A DNA stretch of 64,000 bases from Companilactobacillus ginsenosidimutans (GTDB taxonomy: Bacteria; Bacillota; Bacilli; Lactobacillales; Lactobacillaceae): positions 1,240,001 through 1,304,000 of the forward strand of contig NZ_CP012034.1 of NCBI RefSeq assembly GCF_001050475.1, in the 5' to 3' direction. Each line of letters opens with the position of its first letter. The stretch's first letter is position 1. Under the pieces are notes generated by a model that saw nothing but the letters and a program-made list of their open reading frames with translations, was not told where the DNA came from and searched no databases. The position numbers and the translations under genes are program-made. This document shows, piece after piece, positions 51,750-61,332 of the stretch.

Positions 51750-53252
51750 CTACTTACTATAATTATCTTCCCCTTCTTCAGCAGCCTCAGCCCGATCCAA
51801 ATCAGTCAACGACTTCTCAACGTTCTTCTTATTCAAATAAGAATGACGAATTCCATAACCAAAGTAAATCACAAGCCCAATACCAAACCAAATTCCGGCA
51901 TACATTTTAGCTTGGATATCAAGTCCCCAGAAAACTGTTAATGCGCCAAGAAAGGCGATTGCTGGTAATACTGGGTAGAATGGCATTCTGAAGCCTGGCA
52001 TTGGGATATCTTTTCCTTCACGAGGACGTACTGAGTAAATTCCTAGTGAAACGAACATGAAGGCAATCAATGTACCTGCGGAAATTAGTTGTGCTAGGAA
52101 AGCAAATGGACATACTGCTCCGATTATGATTCCAACTACTGTTAAGACGATTAATGCGTTGTTTGGTAGGTTGTGTTTGTTTAATTTACCTAACCATTTT
52201 GAAAGCATTCCGTCACGTCCGAATGAATATAGTAGACGTGATCCGGCCATCATCATTCCGATTAAGGCTGTGAACATACCAATAACGGCAACTGCTTGAA
52301 CGATACTTGCGATTGTTCCGTGTCCTGATTCACGTAATGCCCAACCAACTGGTTCAGCGTTGTTTGCGTATTTAGAATAGTGGAACATTCCGACTAAGAC
52401 TAAAGCTACGGCAACGAATAGAACTACGGCGATGATTAATGAACCGATGATACCTCTTGGCATGGTTTTTTCGGGATTCTTTGCTTCAGCTGCGTTTGCA
52501 GCGATTGAATCAAATCCGATATATGCTAAGAAAATTTCTGAAACACCGGCATAGATTCCTTGCCAACCACCAAAGGCTGAACCGTCAGCGTTTGCGTGAT
52601 ATGCAGGAATGAATGGTACATAGTTTTGTGGATGAATTGCAGTTAAACCTACTACGATGAAAGCAAGAACAGCTAGAACTTTTAATACAACTAGAACATT
52701 TTCAACACGTGCTGCGTTTGAAACACCATATGATAGAAGAAACGCAACTAATGCGATTACGACGACTGCGGTGATATCAAGAATACCACCGTTTGAACCT
52801 AGTGTATTCGATAACGCGTTCGGAAAGCGGAGGCCTAACGGTCCGACTAGCCCACGGAAATTCGCGGACAGCCCGGAACCAACGAACGCGACGGCAATAA
52901 AGTACTCGGCTAATAGTGCCCAACCGGAAATCCAGCCCCAGAATTCTCCAAAGACAACGTTGATCCATGAATAGGCTGAACCGGCGAACGGCATAGCTGA
53001 TGACATTTCAGCATAGGCGAAAGACACCATACCAGCAACGATAGCGGCTGCTAAGAAAGAAAGTGAAACGGCTGGACCGGCATGTTGTGCGGCAACAACG
53101 CCGGGTAGTGTAAAGATTGATGTCGAGACAATTGTACCAACACCTAGGGCTAAGAAATCCTTAACCGTTAAAACACGAGATAGATGGGCATCTTTATCTT
53201 CATATATATTTGGATCCTCTCGTCGATTCATTTTACTCCATAAATTACTCAT
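51750..53252 (-). CDS. APC-family amino-acid permease
   Basis: 500 aa, twelve predicted helices. Begins SNLWSKMNRREDPNIYEDKDAHLSRVLTVKDFLALGVGTIVSTSIFTLPG, the CAT/YfnA-type opening with the substrate-binding GxG-type unwound helix. Later EIFLAYIGFDSIAANAAEAKNPEKTMPRGI is the helix-6 signature. Imports or exchanges an amino acid. The stop of the epimerase gene upstream lies about 20 bp before its start, so the two are an operon and the substrate is probably a branched-chain amino acid. ATG 53252 with GGAGGAG. Confidence 0.88.
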   Translation of the reverse strand: MSNLWSKMNRREDPNIYEDKDAHLSRVLTVKDFLALGVGTIVSTSIFTLPGVVAAQHAGPAVSLSFLAAAIVAGMVSFAYAEMSSAMPFAGSAYSWINVVFGEFWGWISGWALLAEYFIAVAFVGSGLSANFRGLVGPLGLRFPNALSNTLGSNGGILDITAVVVIALVAFLLSYGVSNAARVENVLVVLKVLAVLAFIVVGLTAIHPQNYVPFIPAYHANADGSAFGGWQGIYAGVSEIFLAYIGFDSIAANAAEAKNPEKTMPRGIIGSLIIAVVLFVAVALVLVGMFHYSKYANNAEPVGWALRESGHGTIASIVQAVAVIGMFTALIGMMMAGSRLLYSFGRDGMLSKWLGKLNKHNLPNNALIVLTVVGIIIGAVCPFAFLAQLISAGTLIAFMFVSLGIYSVRPREGKDIPMPGFRMPFYPVLPAIAFLGALTVFWGLDIQAKMYAGIWFGIGLVIYFGYGIRHSYLNKKNVEKSLTDLDRAEAAEEGEDNYSK

Positions 53253-53272
53253 AAAAACTCCTCCAATTGTAA

Positions 53273-54643
53273 CTACCAGCCAATCTTGCTATCGGTATCT
53301 GGTAAACTTACTTCCCCATTTTCTACGGCGGTAAATGCATCATCTAGTACATCTAGCGCTTGATCTAATTCTTCACGTGTGATTACCAAAGGTGGTTGGA
53401 AACGTAAGATGTTTCCGCGCAAGGTGATAATTACTACTCCGTGTTCAAAAGCATATGTGATTACTTTGGTTGCGAAATCTGCGTCAGGAACTTTAGTCTC
53501 TTGGTCTTCAACTAGCTCAATTCCACCATTGAGACCAAACATTCTGACATCCCCAATATTAGGGTGACGCGACTGCATTTCAGTGAAGCGCTCTTTGGCA
53601 TATTCACCGTCACGTTTAGATTTCTCAATCAAACTATCTTTTTCTAAAACTTCTAAGGTTGCCAAGGCTGCGGCACAGCACACTGGATTGCCAGCGGTGG
53701 TAAATGTGTGCGCGGGTGAACCTAGGCTGTTCATGACGTCGGCTTTCCCGACGACTGCGCTGAGTGGCATGCCGGATGCGATTGACTTGCCGACGGAAAT
53801 CAGGTCGGGTTCGATGTCGTGGTAGTTCTCGATACCCCACATGTGACCGGTGCGGCCCATTCCTTGATTGACTTCGTCGACTGCGAATAAAATACCATTA
53901 TCATGACAAAATTTATAGACCATTTGCATATATTCTTCGGGTGCTTTGACGAGTCCGCCATCCCCTTGAATTGGTTCGATCAAAACTGCGGCGACTTCAT
54001 CGGCTGGCAAGAATGATTCAAACGGTTGCTTAAATGCTTCGAAAAATCTGACGGCCACATCGTGCTCGGTTTCTCCTGGTTCGGTGCGATACAAGTCTGG
54101 ATATGGAACGTGTACTACTCCGGGCATTAGTGGACCCATTTTTCTAGTCATGTTCAAAGAAACTCCAGATAATGCCATCGAACCGTATGTCGATCCGTGA
54201 TACGAATTCATATAAGATACCATATATTGGCGTCCAGTATAAGCCCGTGCAAATTTGATTATTGCATCGTTGGCATCTGAACCGGAATTTCCGAAGATTA
54301 CTTTCTTAGGAGTTGGTCCTGGTGCTAATTTTGCTAACTTTTCAGCTAATTGTTGTTCTGGTTCATGGTGAAAATACGAAGGTGTGTAATGGATAAGCTT
54401 TTCTGCCTGGTCCTGAATGGCTTTGACCACCAAATCATTCGTATGTCCGACGTTGATGGCTGATGCGCTTGCCAACAAGTCAATATACTCATTCCCATCC
54501 ACGTCTTTTAGAACAGCTCCGTGAGCTGAATCAATTACTAGATCATAGTAATTTATCCGCTCAGCTGAGGCTAAATATTGATTCTCACGTTCGATCAGAC
54601 GTTTGTCTTTTTCGTGATTATGGTCAACTTTCTTAGCTTCCAT
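53273..54643 (-). CDS. Isoleucine 2-epimerase (PLP, class III aminotransferase fold)
   Basis: 456 aa, very similar along its whole length to the Lactobacillus buchneri isoleucine 2-epimerase (shared blocks such as LLASASAINVGHT, FGNSGSDANDAIIKFARAYTGR, VVIITLRGNILRFQPPLV and the end DSKIGW). PLP-binding Lys286 in SVGKSIASGMP, Asp256 in DEVNQGMGRTG. In that enzyme the product is a D-allo-isoleucine/D-valine-type epimer of non-polar amino acids. Without that relative it would be called a 4-aminobutyrate aminotransferase. ATG 54643 with AAGGAGGTG. Operon with the downstream permease. Confidence 0.88.
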   Translation of the reverse strand: MEAKKVDHNHEKDKRLIERENQYLASAERINYYDLVIDSAHGAVLKDVDGNEYIDLLASASAINVGHTNDLVVKAIQDQAEKLIHYTPSYFHHEPEQQLAEKLAKLAPGPTPKKVIFGNSGSDANDAIIKFARAYTGRQYMVSYMNSYHGSTYGSMALSGVSLNMTRKMGPLMPGVVHVPYPDLYRTEPGETEHDVAVRFFEAFKQPFESFLPADEVAAVLIEPIQGDGGLVKAPEEYMQMVYKFCHDNGILFAVDEVNQGMGRTGHMWGIENYHDIEPDLISVGKSIASGMPLSAVVGKADVMNSLGSPAHTFTTAGNPVCCAAALATLEVLEKDSLIEKSKRDGEYAKERFTEMQSRHPNIGDVRMFGLNGGIELVEDQETKVPDADFATKVITYAFEHGVVIITLRGNILRFQPPLVITREELDQALDVLDDAFTAVENGEVSLPDTDSKIGW

Positions 54644-54755
54644 AATTACACCTCCTTAAGTAGTGTTTTTGGTAAATAAGGATATTCTAATCTTTTTCTA
54701 ATTTACAAGCAATAAAAATTAACAATTTTTGGATAAAAAAGTCAATTTTGGGTAC

Positions 54756-54798
54756 ACAAAAAGGACAACCACACTAGTTTGCGGTTGTCCTTTTTTCT
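54756..54798 (-). terminator. Terminator of pox
   Basis: AAGGACAACC/GGTTGTCCTT stem with T tracts on both sides. Confidence 0.88.
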
Positions 54799-54818
54799 TA
54801 AAATAAGTTTAATTAATT

Positions 54819-56543
54819 TTAAAGGAATGATCTCATAATTTCTCTGAATGGAGGCAATGCAGGGAATGACTTTTGGTCTTTGACGTGTACAAAACCATAT
54901 TTAGCATAGCCCTTAGCTTCATCCATCATGATTTTACCAGGAAGTGGAGCTTCATCAGTAACAGCAACATCCAAGAGAACTGGTTTTGTTGGGTTACGAT
55001 ATTTTTCCATAGCTTCTTTGAATTGTTTGTCGGTTGTAATTGTTTCACCAATACCACCAGCAGCTTCAGCGTATTTGGCAAAATCGATGTCAGGCAAGCT
55101 GATACCATAATTTTGTTCACCGGCTGATTGTTGTTCGTATTCGATGAAAGCTAACAATTTGTTATTCAAGACGATCATTACCATTGGCAAATTATATCTA
55201 ACGGCTGTAGCGAAGTCTTGCATAACCATTGAGAAGGCACCATCACCAGCAATGGCATAAACTGGACGGTCTGGATAAGCAATCTTACTTGCGATAGCAC
55301 CAGGTAGTGCACAGCCCATTGTTCCTAACCAAGCTGAAATTGTATATCTTTGTGTATGCTTAGCTTCAATAAATCTAGCACCAAAGGCTGTTGAAGTACC
55401 AACATCAATTGACCAAACAACATTGTCTGGAGCCATTTCTGAAGCATTGTGGAACATTAATGAAGGAAGTACACCCTTGTGGTTCTTTGAGTAAACGTCT
55501 TTTAACCACTTGTGCCATAGCTTGATCTTGCCCATGGCTGTGTCTAGGAATGGACGTGATTCAACGTCTTTACCCTTCTTATTCAATTCAGAAAGCACCT
55601 TAGCAGTGTCACCTTGAATGGCAACCGTAACATTACGACGCTTACCAAGTTTATCCTCATCGTTATCAACTTGAATAGCATCAACAGTCTTGTTCAAATA
55701 TGGTGCATATGGATAATCTGTACCTAGCATAATTACTAAGTCAGCTTTTCTCATCATTTCAAAAGCAGGTTTAGTACCCAACTTACCTAATTGTCCCAAG
55801 TTATATGGATGTGAATCATCGATTAAACCTTTGGCAGGCATAGTTTGGATAAATGGAATCTTGAATTTTTCAACGAATTCGAGTGCTTCTTTTTGAGCAT
55901 TCTCAATACCACGTCCGGCAAGAACGATTGGATTTGAATGTGACTCGATTAAGTCCAAAGCTTTTTGGATTGAGTTGTCGTCGATATGTAAATCTTCCAA
56001 CTTGAATGTGTCAACGTTTGGTTGGTAATTGTCGTTGATCATGTGGTTTGGAACGTCATCAGGAATTGTAAGTACAGCTACACCCCTCTTTGAGATGGCA
56101 GTTCTAATAGCTTCATCAACTATTCTTGGTAGTGATTGTGGATCCATAACGATTTTGTTGTATACAGCAACGTCTTCGAACAACACGTGAGTATCAACTT
56201 CTTGGAAGAAGTCAGTATTGATCAATTTTGATTGAACTGAACCTAAGATTGCCAAGACTGGAGCGTGGTCCATTTTGGCGTCATACAATCCGTTTAACAA
56301 GTGAATAGCACCTGGTCCACCGATTGATAAACATGCACTGATATTTCCAGTCAATTTAGCATGAGCAGCTGCAGATAAGGCTGCAACCTCTTCGTGCAAA
56401 ACATGTGTGAATTTAATCTTTGATTGAGCACGATACATTGCGTCAATCGTTGTATCAACAGAATCACCAGGGATTCCAAAAATATTGTCTATGCCCCACT
56501 TGGACATAATATCTACCATCTTATCTGATGCGCGTACTTTCAT
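54819..56543 (-). CDS. pox: Pyruvate oxidase (TPP- and FAD-dependent)
   Basis: 574 aa. Converts pyruvate, phosphate and O2 to acetyl phosphate, CO2 and H2O2. The N-terminal TPP pyrimidine domain has NIFGIPGDSVD, THVLHEEVAALSAAAHAKLTG (catalytic Glu) and SIGGPGAIHLLNGLYDA. The central FAD domain is about 190-340. The C-terminal TPP domain has YAIAGDGAFSMVMQDFATAVRYNLPMVMIVLNN. The LAFIEYEQQSAGE stretch fits pyruvate oxidase rather than acetolactate synthase. ATG 56543 with GGAGG. Monocistronic. The neighbouring menaquinone genes suggest an aerobic-metabolism region. Confidence 0.92.
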   Translation of the reverse strand: MKVRASDKMVDIMSKWGIDNIFGIPGDSVDTTIDAMYRAQSKIKFTHVLHEEVAALSAAAHAKLTGNISACLSIGGPGAIHLLNGLYDAKMDHAPVLAILGSVQSKLINTDFFQEVDTHVLFEDVAVYNKIVMDPQSLPRIVDEAIRTAISKRGVAVLTIPDDVPNHMINDNYQPNVDTFKLEDLHIDDNSIQKALDLIESHSNPIVLAGRGIENAQKEALEFVEKFKIPFIQTMPAKGLIDDSHPYNLGQLGKLGTKPAFEMMRKADLVIMLGTDYPYAPYLNKTVDAIQVDNDEDKLGKRRNVTVAIQGDTAKVLSELNKKGKDVESRPFLDTAMGKIKLWHKWLKDVYSKNHKGVLPSLMFHNASEMAPDNVVWSIDVGTSTAFGARFIEAKHTQRYTISAWLGTMGCALPGAIASKIAYPDRPVYAIAGDGAFSMVMQDFATAVRYNLPMVMIVLNNKLLAFIEYEQQSAGEQNYGISLPDIDFAKYAEAAGGIGETITTDKQFKEAMEKYRNPTKPVLLDVAVTDEAPLPGKIMMDEAKGYAKYGFVHVKDQKSFPALPPFREIMRSFL

Positions 56544-56740
56544 AATTTGCCTCCTATAACGATATCAATATATACTTTACCACTATTTTTTCACAATAAA
56601 AGTATTCAGTCCGACCTTTTGTTTACAGTGGTTTCTTGAAAATTAAATATTAATTGTGAAATTCATATCTAATCTTTGGAATTTTTTTCATATGAATTTC
56701 TGATATTATTAATATACAAATACTTTTAGGAAGTGAAATA

Positions 56741-57268
56741 ATGGTCAAACAATTCCAACTATACCGTTGGTTGCGGTTTGTTTTTCTTGCGACAGCGGGC
56801 ATTGTTATTGTGCTCGAGCCAACAAAAAGTTTGGACTTCATCATCTATCTAGTCTCAGCTTACGTGGCAATTTACGGAGTTTTAGCTTTATTCGATGGAA
56901 TTAGCATCCGCCGAAAAACTGGTGAAAATAATATCAGTCTCGGATTCGGAATTATCGCGTTAATTGTGGCAGTGCTGATTTTGTTTGTTGCAAAATTTTT
57001 AGTTTCATTAGTTCCACCAGTCTTGGGGATCCTACTACTGGCCAATGGTATCAACCAGTTCCGTGACTCTCACGAGACAAGAAAAACCGTCAACGTCACT
57101 CCTTGGCTAGATTACCTTTATTCTGCCTTGTTGATTATTGCCGGAATCGTCTTTATTTTGAACCCCTCAAAAACAATTATCTTCCTATATCAATTGTTTG
57201 GTGTAGCCTTGATTGTCTTGGCGTTTTTTGAAATTATCAACTCACGACTATATTCAAATAAGAAATAG
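56741..57268 (+). CDS. HdeD/DUF308-family membrane protein
   Basis: 175 aa, six hydrophobic segments as three paired repeats (LRFVFLATAGIVIVLEPTKSLDFIIYLVSAY; LGFGIIALIVAVLILFVAKFLVSLVPPVLGILLLANGI; LDYLYSALLIIAGIVFILNPSKTIIFLYQLFGVALIVLA), the DUF308 layout. Role unknown; the E. coli relative HdeD is linked to acid resistance. ATG 56741 with AGGAAG. Convergent with the thioesterase gene, one base between the stops. Confidence 0.82.
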   Translation: MVKQFQLYRWLRFVFLATAGIVIVLEPTKSLDFIIYLVSAYVAIYGVLALFDGISIRRKTGENNISLGFGIIALIVAVLILFVAKFLVSLVPPVLGILLLANGINQFRDSHETRKTVNVTPWLDYLYSALLIIAGIVFILNPSKTIIFLYQLFGVALIVLAFFEIINSRLYSNKK

Positions 57269-57269
57269 T

Positions 57270-57650
57270 CTATACTGTTTTTAGCGGTACTTTTTTCAAT
57301 GTAACCGTACTCAAGCTTGTACTGATAGCATGTCCTTCTAAATGAGTTGTCACTGTCCAAGTTTGGATAGTATTACCTACCCTAACAGGTGTGGCTTCAG
57401 TAACTAAAACCCCTTCTTTAACAGGGTTTAAGTGGTGAGTCATAATATCAACACCCACGGCAACTTCGTCGTCACCGTCAATATTCAAATTGGCTCCAAT
57501 ACTAGCAGCGGTTTCAGCGAGAACAGTACTAATGCCACCATGCATAATTTTGTATGGTTGCATATGTTTATCTTCAAGCTTCATTTTTAGGATTACACGG
57601 GTCTTCGATTGATCAGTGACATTAATCCCTAAATTTTCTAACAAATTCAT
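57270..57650 (-). CDS. Hotdog-fold thioesterase, PaaI/MenI-like
   Basis: 126 aa from ATG 57650 (GAGGTG upstream); the open frame beyond runs antisense into menB and is rejected. Hotdog signature [28 protein letters not shown] (QP..HGG, with catalytic Glu in AETAAS) and [18 protein letters not shown]. Likely hydrolyses 1,4-dihydroxy-2-naphthoyl-CoA, given that menB starts 24 bp away on the other strand. The family also includes general acyl-CoA thioesterases. Confidence 0.85.
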   Translation of the reverse strand: MNLLENLGINVTDQSKTRVILKMKLEDKHMQPYKIMHGGISTVLAETAASIGANLNIDGDDEVAVGVDIMTHHLNPVKEGVLVTEATPVRVGNTIQTWTVTTHLEGHAISTSLSTVTLKKVPLKTV

Positions 57651-57656
57651 TTTTAC

Positions 57657-57667
57657 ACCTCGGAGGT
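57657..57667. promoter_or_regulatory. Shared back-to-back Shine-Dalgarno palindrome
   Basis: ACCTC-G-GAGGT serves as GGAGGT for menB (7 nt before its ATG) and as GAGGT for the thioesterase on the other strand. The start codons are only 24 bp apart, so each gene's promoter must lie inside the other's coding region. Confidence 0.75.
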
Positions 57668-57674
57668 TATTTTT

Positions 57675-58490
57675 ATGAGCAAATGGGAAACTATTAAAGA
57701 TTATAAAGAAATTCTTTTCGAACGAATGGATAAAGTAGCAAAAATTACTATCAATCGTCCCGAAAAAAGAAATGCGTTCACACCTGATACTGTACAAGAA
57801 ATGATTGACGCTTTCAATTATTGCCGTGACGATTCAACCATTGGAGTCATCATTTTGACCGGTCAAGGAGACCTCGCATTTTGTTCTGGTGGTGACCAAA
57901 GTGTCCGTGGTAACGGGGGTTACGTCGGTTCTGACCACGTTGCCCGTTTGAACGTTTTGGACTTACAACATTTAATCAGAATTATTCCAAAGCCAGTTAT
58001 CGCCATGGTTCGCGGATGGTCTGTTGGTGGTGGAAATATCTTGCAACTAGTTTGCGATTTGACCATCGCTGCTGACAACGCAAAATTCATGCAAACTGGT
58101 CCAAAAGTCGGATCATTCGATGCCGGATATGGCTCAGCCTACTTAGCACGTGTTATCGGACACAAACGTGCCAAAGAAGTTTGGTTCCTATGCAAGCCTT
58201 ATACAGCTGACGAGGCTTTCCAAATGGGTTGGATCAACAAAGTTGTTCCACTCGCTGATGTTGAAAAAGAAACCTTGGAATGGTGTGACGAGATTTTGAA
58301 GAAGTCACCTACCGCTATTCGTTTTATCAAAGCAGCTATGAACGCCGATACAGATGGTCTTGCCGGACTTCAGCAATTAGCCGGAGACTCAACTATGATG
58401 TTCTACACTTCTGATGAAGGAAAAGAAGGACGTGATGCCTTTCTTGAAAAACGTGATCCCGACTTCGATAAATTTCCAAAATTCCCATAG
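57675..58490 (+). CDS. menB: 1,4-dihydroxy-2-naphthoyl-CoA synthase
   Basis: 271 aa crotonase-fold enzyme closing the naphthoquinone ring from o-succinylbenzoyl-CoA. Oxyanion-hole and active-site blocks: [98 protein letters not shown], and the C-terminal [19 protein letters not shown] end ([15 protein letters not shown]), all MenB hallmarks. First gene of menB-menE. Confidence 0.95.
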   Translation: MSKWETIKDYKEILFERMDKVAKITINRPEKRNAFTPDTVQEMIDAFNYCRDDSTIGVIILTGQGDLAFCSGGDQSVRGNGGYVGSDHVARLNVLDLQHLIRIIPKPVIAMVRGWSVGGGNILQLVCDLTIAADNAKFMQTGPKVGSFDAGYGSAYLARVIGHKRAKEVWFLCKPYTADEAFQMGWINKVVPLADVEKETLEWCDEILKKSPTAIRFIKAAMNADTDGLAGLQQLAGDSTMMFYTSDEGKEGRDAFLEKRDPDFDKFPKFP

Positions 58491-58507
58491 AGAGAAGGTA
58501 TAACTTT

Positions 58508-59965
58508 TTGGAAAACTGGCTCACTAAACGCGCAGCCTTGAGTCCAAACAAGGTTGCCTTAATTTATCAATACACAGACTTCACCTTCGCCGAATTAAAC
58601 GACACCGTCCAGTTGTACGCCAGCAAGTTATTTAACGACGACATTAAAGCTGGTGACCGAGTAGCCATCTTCACAGGAAATTCTTTCAACGGTTATATTG
58701 CTACCCTTGCGGTTCAACAAATCGGTGCAGAAATTGTTTTCTTGAACACACGCTTGTCTGAAGATGAGTTGTCGTTTCAGATTACCGACTCCGGCGCAAA
58801 GTTAGTATTAATTGACGATAACCTTGATTCCTCGCAATTGAAGAACATTGATGTTGCCAAAACTAGAATGTCGGAATTACTGTCGATGGATCGTTCGGAT
58901 AGTTATCAGCCCGTTGCTGAGTTCGATAACGATGCTGTCACAACCATCATGTATACGTCGGGCACTTCTGGACGTCCTAAGGGCGTTTTGCAAACGTTTG
59001 GTAATCACTTCTATTCTGCCTTTGGAATGTCTTTGAACTTGCGAATTAACGACGAAGATTCATGGGTGATGACTGTTCCGATGTATCACATCTCTGGATT
59101 TTCCATCATGATGCGTTCACTGTTGTACGGCATCCCTGTGTATTTAATTGATAAATTTGATGTTGATTATATTAATAAAATTTTGATTAATGAACGTGCC
59201 TCAATAATTTCTCTAGTCCCAACCATGTTGAAACGCTGTCTGAATGATTTAAAACCAGGACAGAATTTCAACTCCAATTTCCGCTGTGTTTTCTTAGGTG
59301 GCGGACCCATCGACAACTGGACTTTGTTACGTTGCCAGATGTTAGAAATTCCCGTTATTCAGTCTTACGGTATGACCGAAACTTGTTCTAATGTGGTCGC
59401 TTTAAACTTTGAAGATGCTCAACGTAAAGTTGGATCATCTGGACAAGCTTTGTTCCCAGTTCAACTGCGAATCGCTGAATCTGACGCCGATGGTATTGGT
59501 GATATCGAGATTAAAGCTCCTAACGTTGCTAAAGGATATTTAAACCAGCCTGAATTGTTCGCCGCTAAGATGACTTCGGATGGATTTTACAAGACTGGTG
59601 ATCTTGGACATTTAGATGAAGAAAACTTTTTATACATCAATGGTCGAAAAGACGACATGATCATTTCTGGTGGAGAAAACATTTATCCCGAAGAAGTTGA
59701 AAATGTCTACGCTAAGATTGATGGACTGGAAAGTATTGCGCTGGTTGGTGTTCCTAACGATGACTGGGGGCAAGTTCCAGTTGCCTACATTACTGTTGAT
59801 TCGGATGCATTTTTGAATGGTCCGGATTTGATTGAGTATGGACGCAATCGGTTGGCTCATTATAAGGTGCCTCGCGAGTTTCGTTTGATTGAAGCTATGC
59901 CACTTACTGCTAGTGGGAAGATTCTTCGACGGAAACTTGATGAAGTTGAGTTTGAGGTTATGTGA
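58508..59965 (+). CDS. menE: o-Succinylbenzoate-CoA ligase
   Basis: 485 aa from TTG 58508 (AGAAGG upstream). Adenylate-forming enzyme. AMP-binding P-loop TIMYTSGTSGRPKGV (about 140-154), A5 motif QSYGMTETCSNVVAL, A7 KTGDLGHLDEENFLYINGRKDDMIISGGENIYPEEVE and C-terminal Lys in ASGKILRRKL. Makes o-succinylbenzoyl-CoA, the MenB substrate; the reversed gene order is no obstacle. 17 bp after menB, same operon. menF, menD, menH and menC are not in the window. Confidence 0.92.
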   Translation: MENWLTKRAALSPNKVALIYQYTDFTFAELNDTVQLYASKLFNDDIKAGDRVAIFTGNSFNGYIATLAVQQIGAEIVFLNTRLSEDELSFQITDSGAKLVLIDDNLDSSQLKNIDVAKTRMSELLSMDRSDSYQPVAEFDNDAVTTIMYTSGTSGRPKGVLQTFGNHFYSAFGMSLNLRINDEDSWVMTVPMYHISGFSIMMRSLLYGIPVYLIDKFDVDYINKILINERASIISLVPTMLKRCLNDLKPGQNFNSNFRCVFLGGGPIDNWTLLRCQMLEIPVIQSYGMTETCSNVVALNFEDAQRKVGSSGQALFPVQLRIAESDADGIGDIEIKAPNVAKGYLNQPELFAAKMTSDGFYKTGDLGHLDEENFLYINGRKDDMIISGGENIYPEEVENVYAKIDGLESIALVGVPNDDWGQVPVAYITVDSDAFLNGPDLIEYGRNRLAHYKVPREFRLIEAMPLTASGKILRRKLDEVEFEVM

Positions 59966-59980
59966 TTTAGATACTAAGAA

Positions 59981-60013
59981 AGCTCGGTTCCTTATTGGAA
60001 TCGAGCTATTTTT
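59981..60013 (+). terminator. Terminator of menBE
   Basis: AGCTCGGTTCC ttatt GGAATCGAGCT then ATTTTTG. Confidence 0.88.
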
Positions 60014-60162
60014 GTGATTTGTTGCTGTATTGATGGGAGGGTTCGTTTGTACCGAGAATATGGTTTTTACCTTTGGCGAAGATTTAATTCGTTAGAGTTG
60101 AGTCTTTTTTTGTGTTAACTCTTGTCTAGTGAACTGGTCTTTGCCTTTTATACAGTGGAAAC

Positions 60163-60275
60163 GCTAAAAATCAAACTGGCCACTACACATAAGTCGTCCA
60201 GAGCTGCGGGGTGTTACGCACCCACTCCGCTATGGGCGTCTTATGTTCCGTGCCCAAGTGCGTTTGATTTTTGGC
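60163..60275. repeat. Long inverted repeat L2
   Basis: Outer arms 60166-60176 / 60262-60272 (AAAAATCAAAC, 11 bp), inner ACATAAG/CTTATGT and a GGGTG/CACCC tip, folding about 110 nt between convergent menE and esterase genes. The flanks 60014-60160 and 60276-60479 show no gene. Confidence 0.8.
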
Positions 60276-60479
60276 TCTATTTTGTGTGATGATCTCACGC
60301 TTATTTTTTATATTCTTTTATTCTCTTAATTAAGGTACAAGTGCAGTATACCTGCCCATCAAAATATTTAGTCTCTCATTTAAACAAAAATAATTATCGA
60401 TAATTGATAACGCAAATAATTTAATATTTCACAATTATTTTATTGAAAATATTGTTGTTTTCATGGAATTTTATGAAAA

Positions 60480-61232
60480 CTATTCCAAATAATATTCAAA
60501 AAAGTTGGCTATTTTGTCCATTAGTGGTGGTTCTACTAGATGTTTTGCTTTGTATCCGGTTATGAAAGCTACTTGTTCTGCGTATGGTTGGCCTTGGATT
60601 TCGTCGAAGAATGATTTGGATTCTTGATATGGGATCCGTTCGTCTTCTGTTCCGTGCCAGAAAAGTAGTGGACGTCCGGCTATGGTTTCTGGGTAATTGC
60701 TTAGGTCATAGTCGTCGATCCAACTGGTTAACTTTTTCATGTCGCCGGGTATATATAAATCGTGTGCTTTGGCTGATTGTCTGACTAATTTTGCGTAGTC
60801 GTTGAGCTTTGGACTTCCCATGATGATTGTGGCAGCGGTAATTTCTGGATGCTGCGTTAATAGAGCTCCGGTGGTCATCCCTCCCATGGAATATCCACCG
60901 ACACCAATTTTTCCATCTTTGATTAAATCTCTATCTTGATAAAAATTTTTGATTAGCGAGAATTCTGCCAAGTTGCCTTGAATTGTGCTCCAGAAGGTAA
61001 ATGATGGAATGGATGAAATTTCGTGGACTCTAGTCCCATGATTCATTGCATCAGGTAGAATTACTCGGATATTTTTGCTTGCTAATTTTCTAGCTTGGGT
61101 CAAAACAAGTTCCTTGTCAGACCGCCAGCCATGATAAAAAATTACCAGTGGAGTCTTGCTGTAACGGTACTCCTCTTCAACAACTTCCAGCACTGGGACA
61201 TCTTGTAATTGACGTCGATAGATTTTTATCAT
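60480..61232 (-). CDS. Alpha/beta hydrolase (YitV-like esterase)
   Basis: 250 aa cytosolic serine hydrolase. Oxyanion region IFYHGWRSDKELVLTQARKLA, nucleophile Ser115 in GVGGYSMGGMTTG, acid in HGTEDERIPYQES and probable catalytic His in YKAKHLVEPP. The DAMNHGTR segment is typical of the BAAT/YitV branch. Physiological ester unknown. ATG 61232 with GAGGTGA. Lone gene. Confidence 0.85.
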   Translation of the reverse strand: MIKIYRRQLQDVPVLEVVEEEYRYSKTPLVIFYHGWRSDKELVLTQARKLASKNIRVILPDAMNHGTRVHEISSIPSFTFWSTIQGNLAEFSLIKNFYQDRDLIKDGKIGVGGYSMGGMTTGALLTQHPEITAATIIMGSPKLNDYAKLVRQSAKAHDLYIPGDMKKLTSWIDDYDLSNYPETIAGRPLLFWHGTEDERIPYQESKSFFDEIQGQPYAEQVAFITGYKAKHLVEPPLMDKIANFFEYYLE

Positions 61233-61297
61233 CAGCTCACCTCATTTCTCTCTTCATAATATCATTTATATTATTTTATCGATATTTTTAAAGGAGC

Positions 61298-61332
61298 ACA
61301 AAAAAAATGCACTTAAGTTTCAGTGCATTCTT
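61298..61332 (-). terminator. Terminator overlapping the end of the 88-aa gene
   Basis: AATGCACT gaaactt AAGTGCATT then T7 on the minus strand; the stop codon lies inside the loop/stem. Confidence 0.8.

Noticed and set aside
53273..54643. 4-aminobutyrate aminotransferase
   Set aside because: The class III fold fits, but full-length agreement with the Lactobacillus isoleucine 2-epimerase is much closer.
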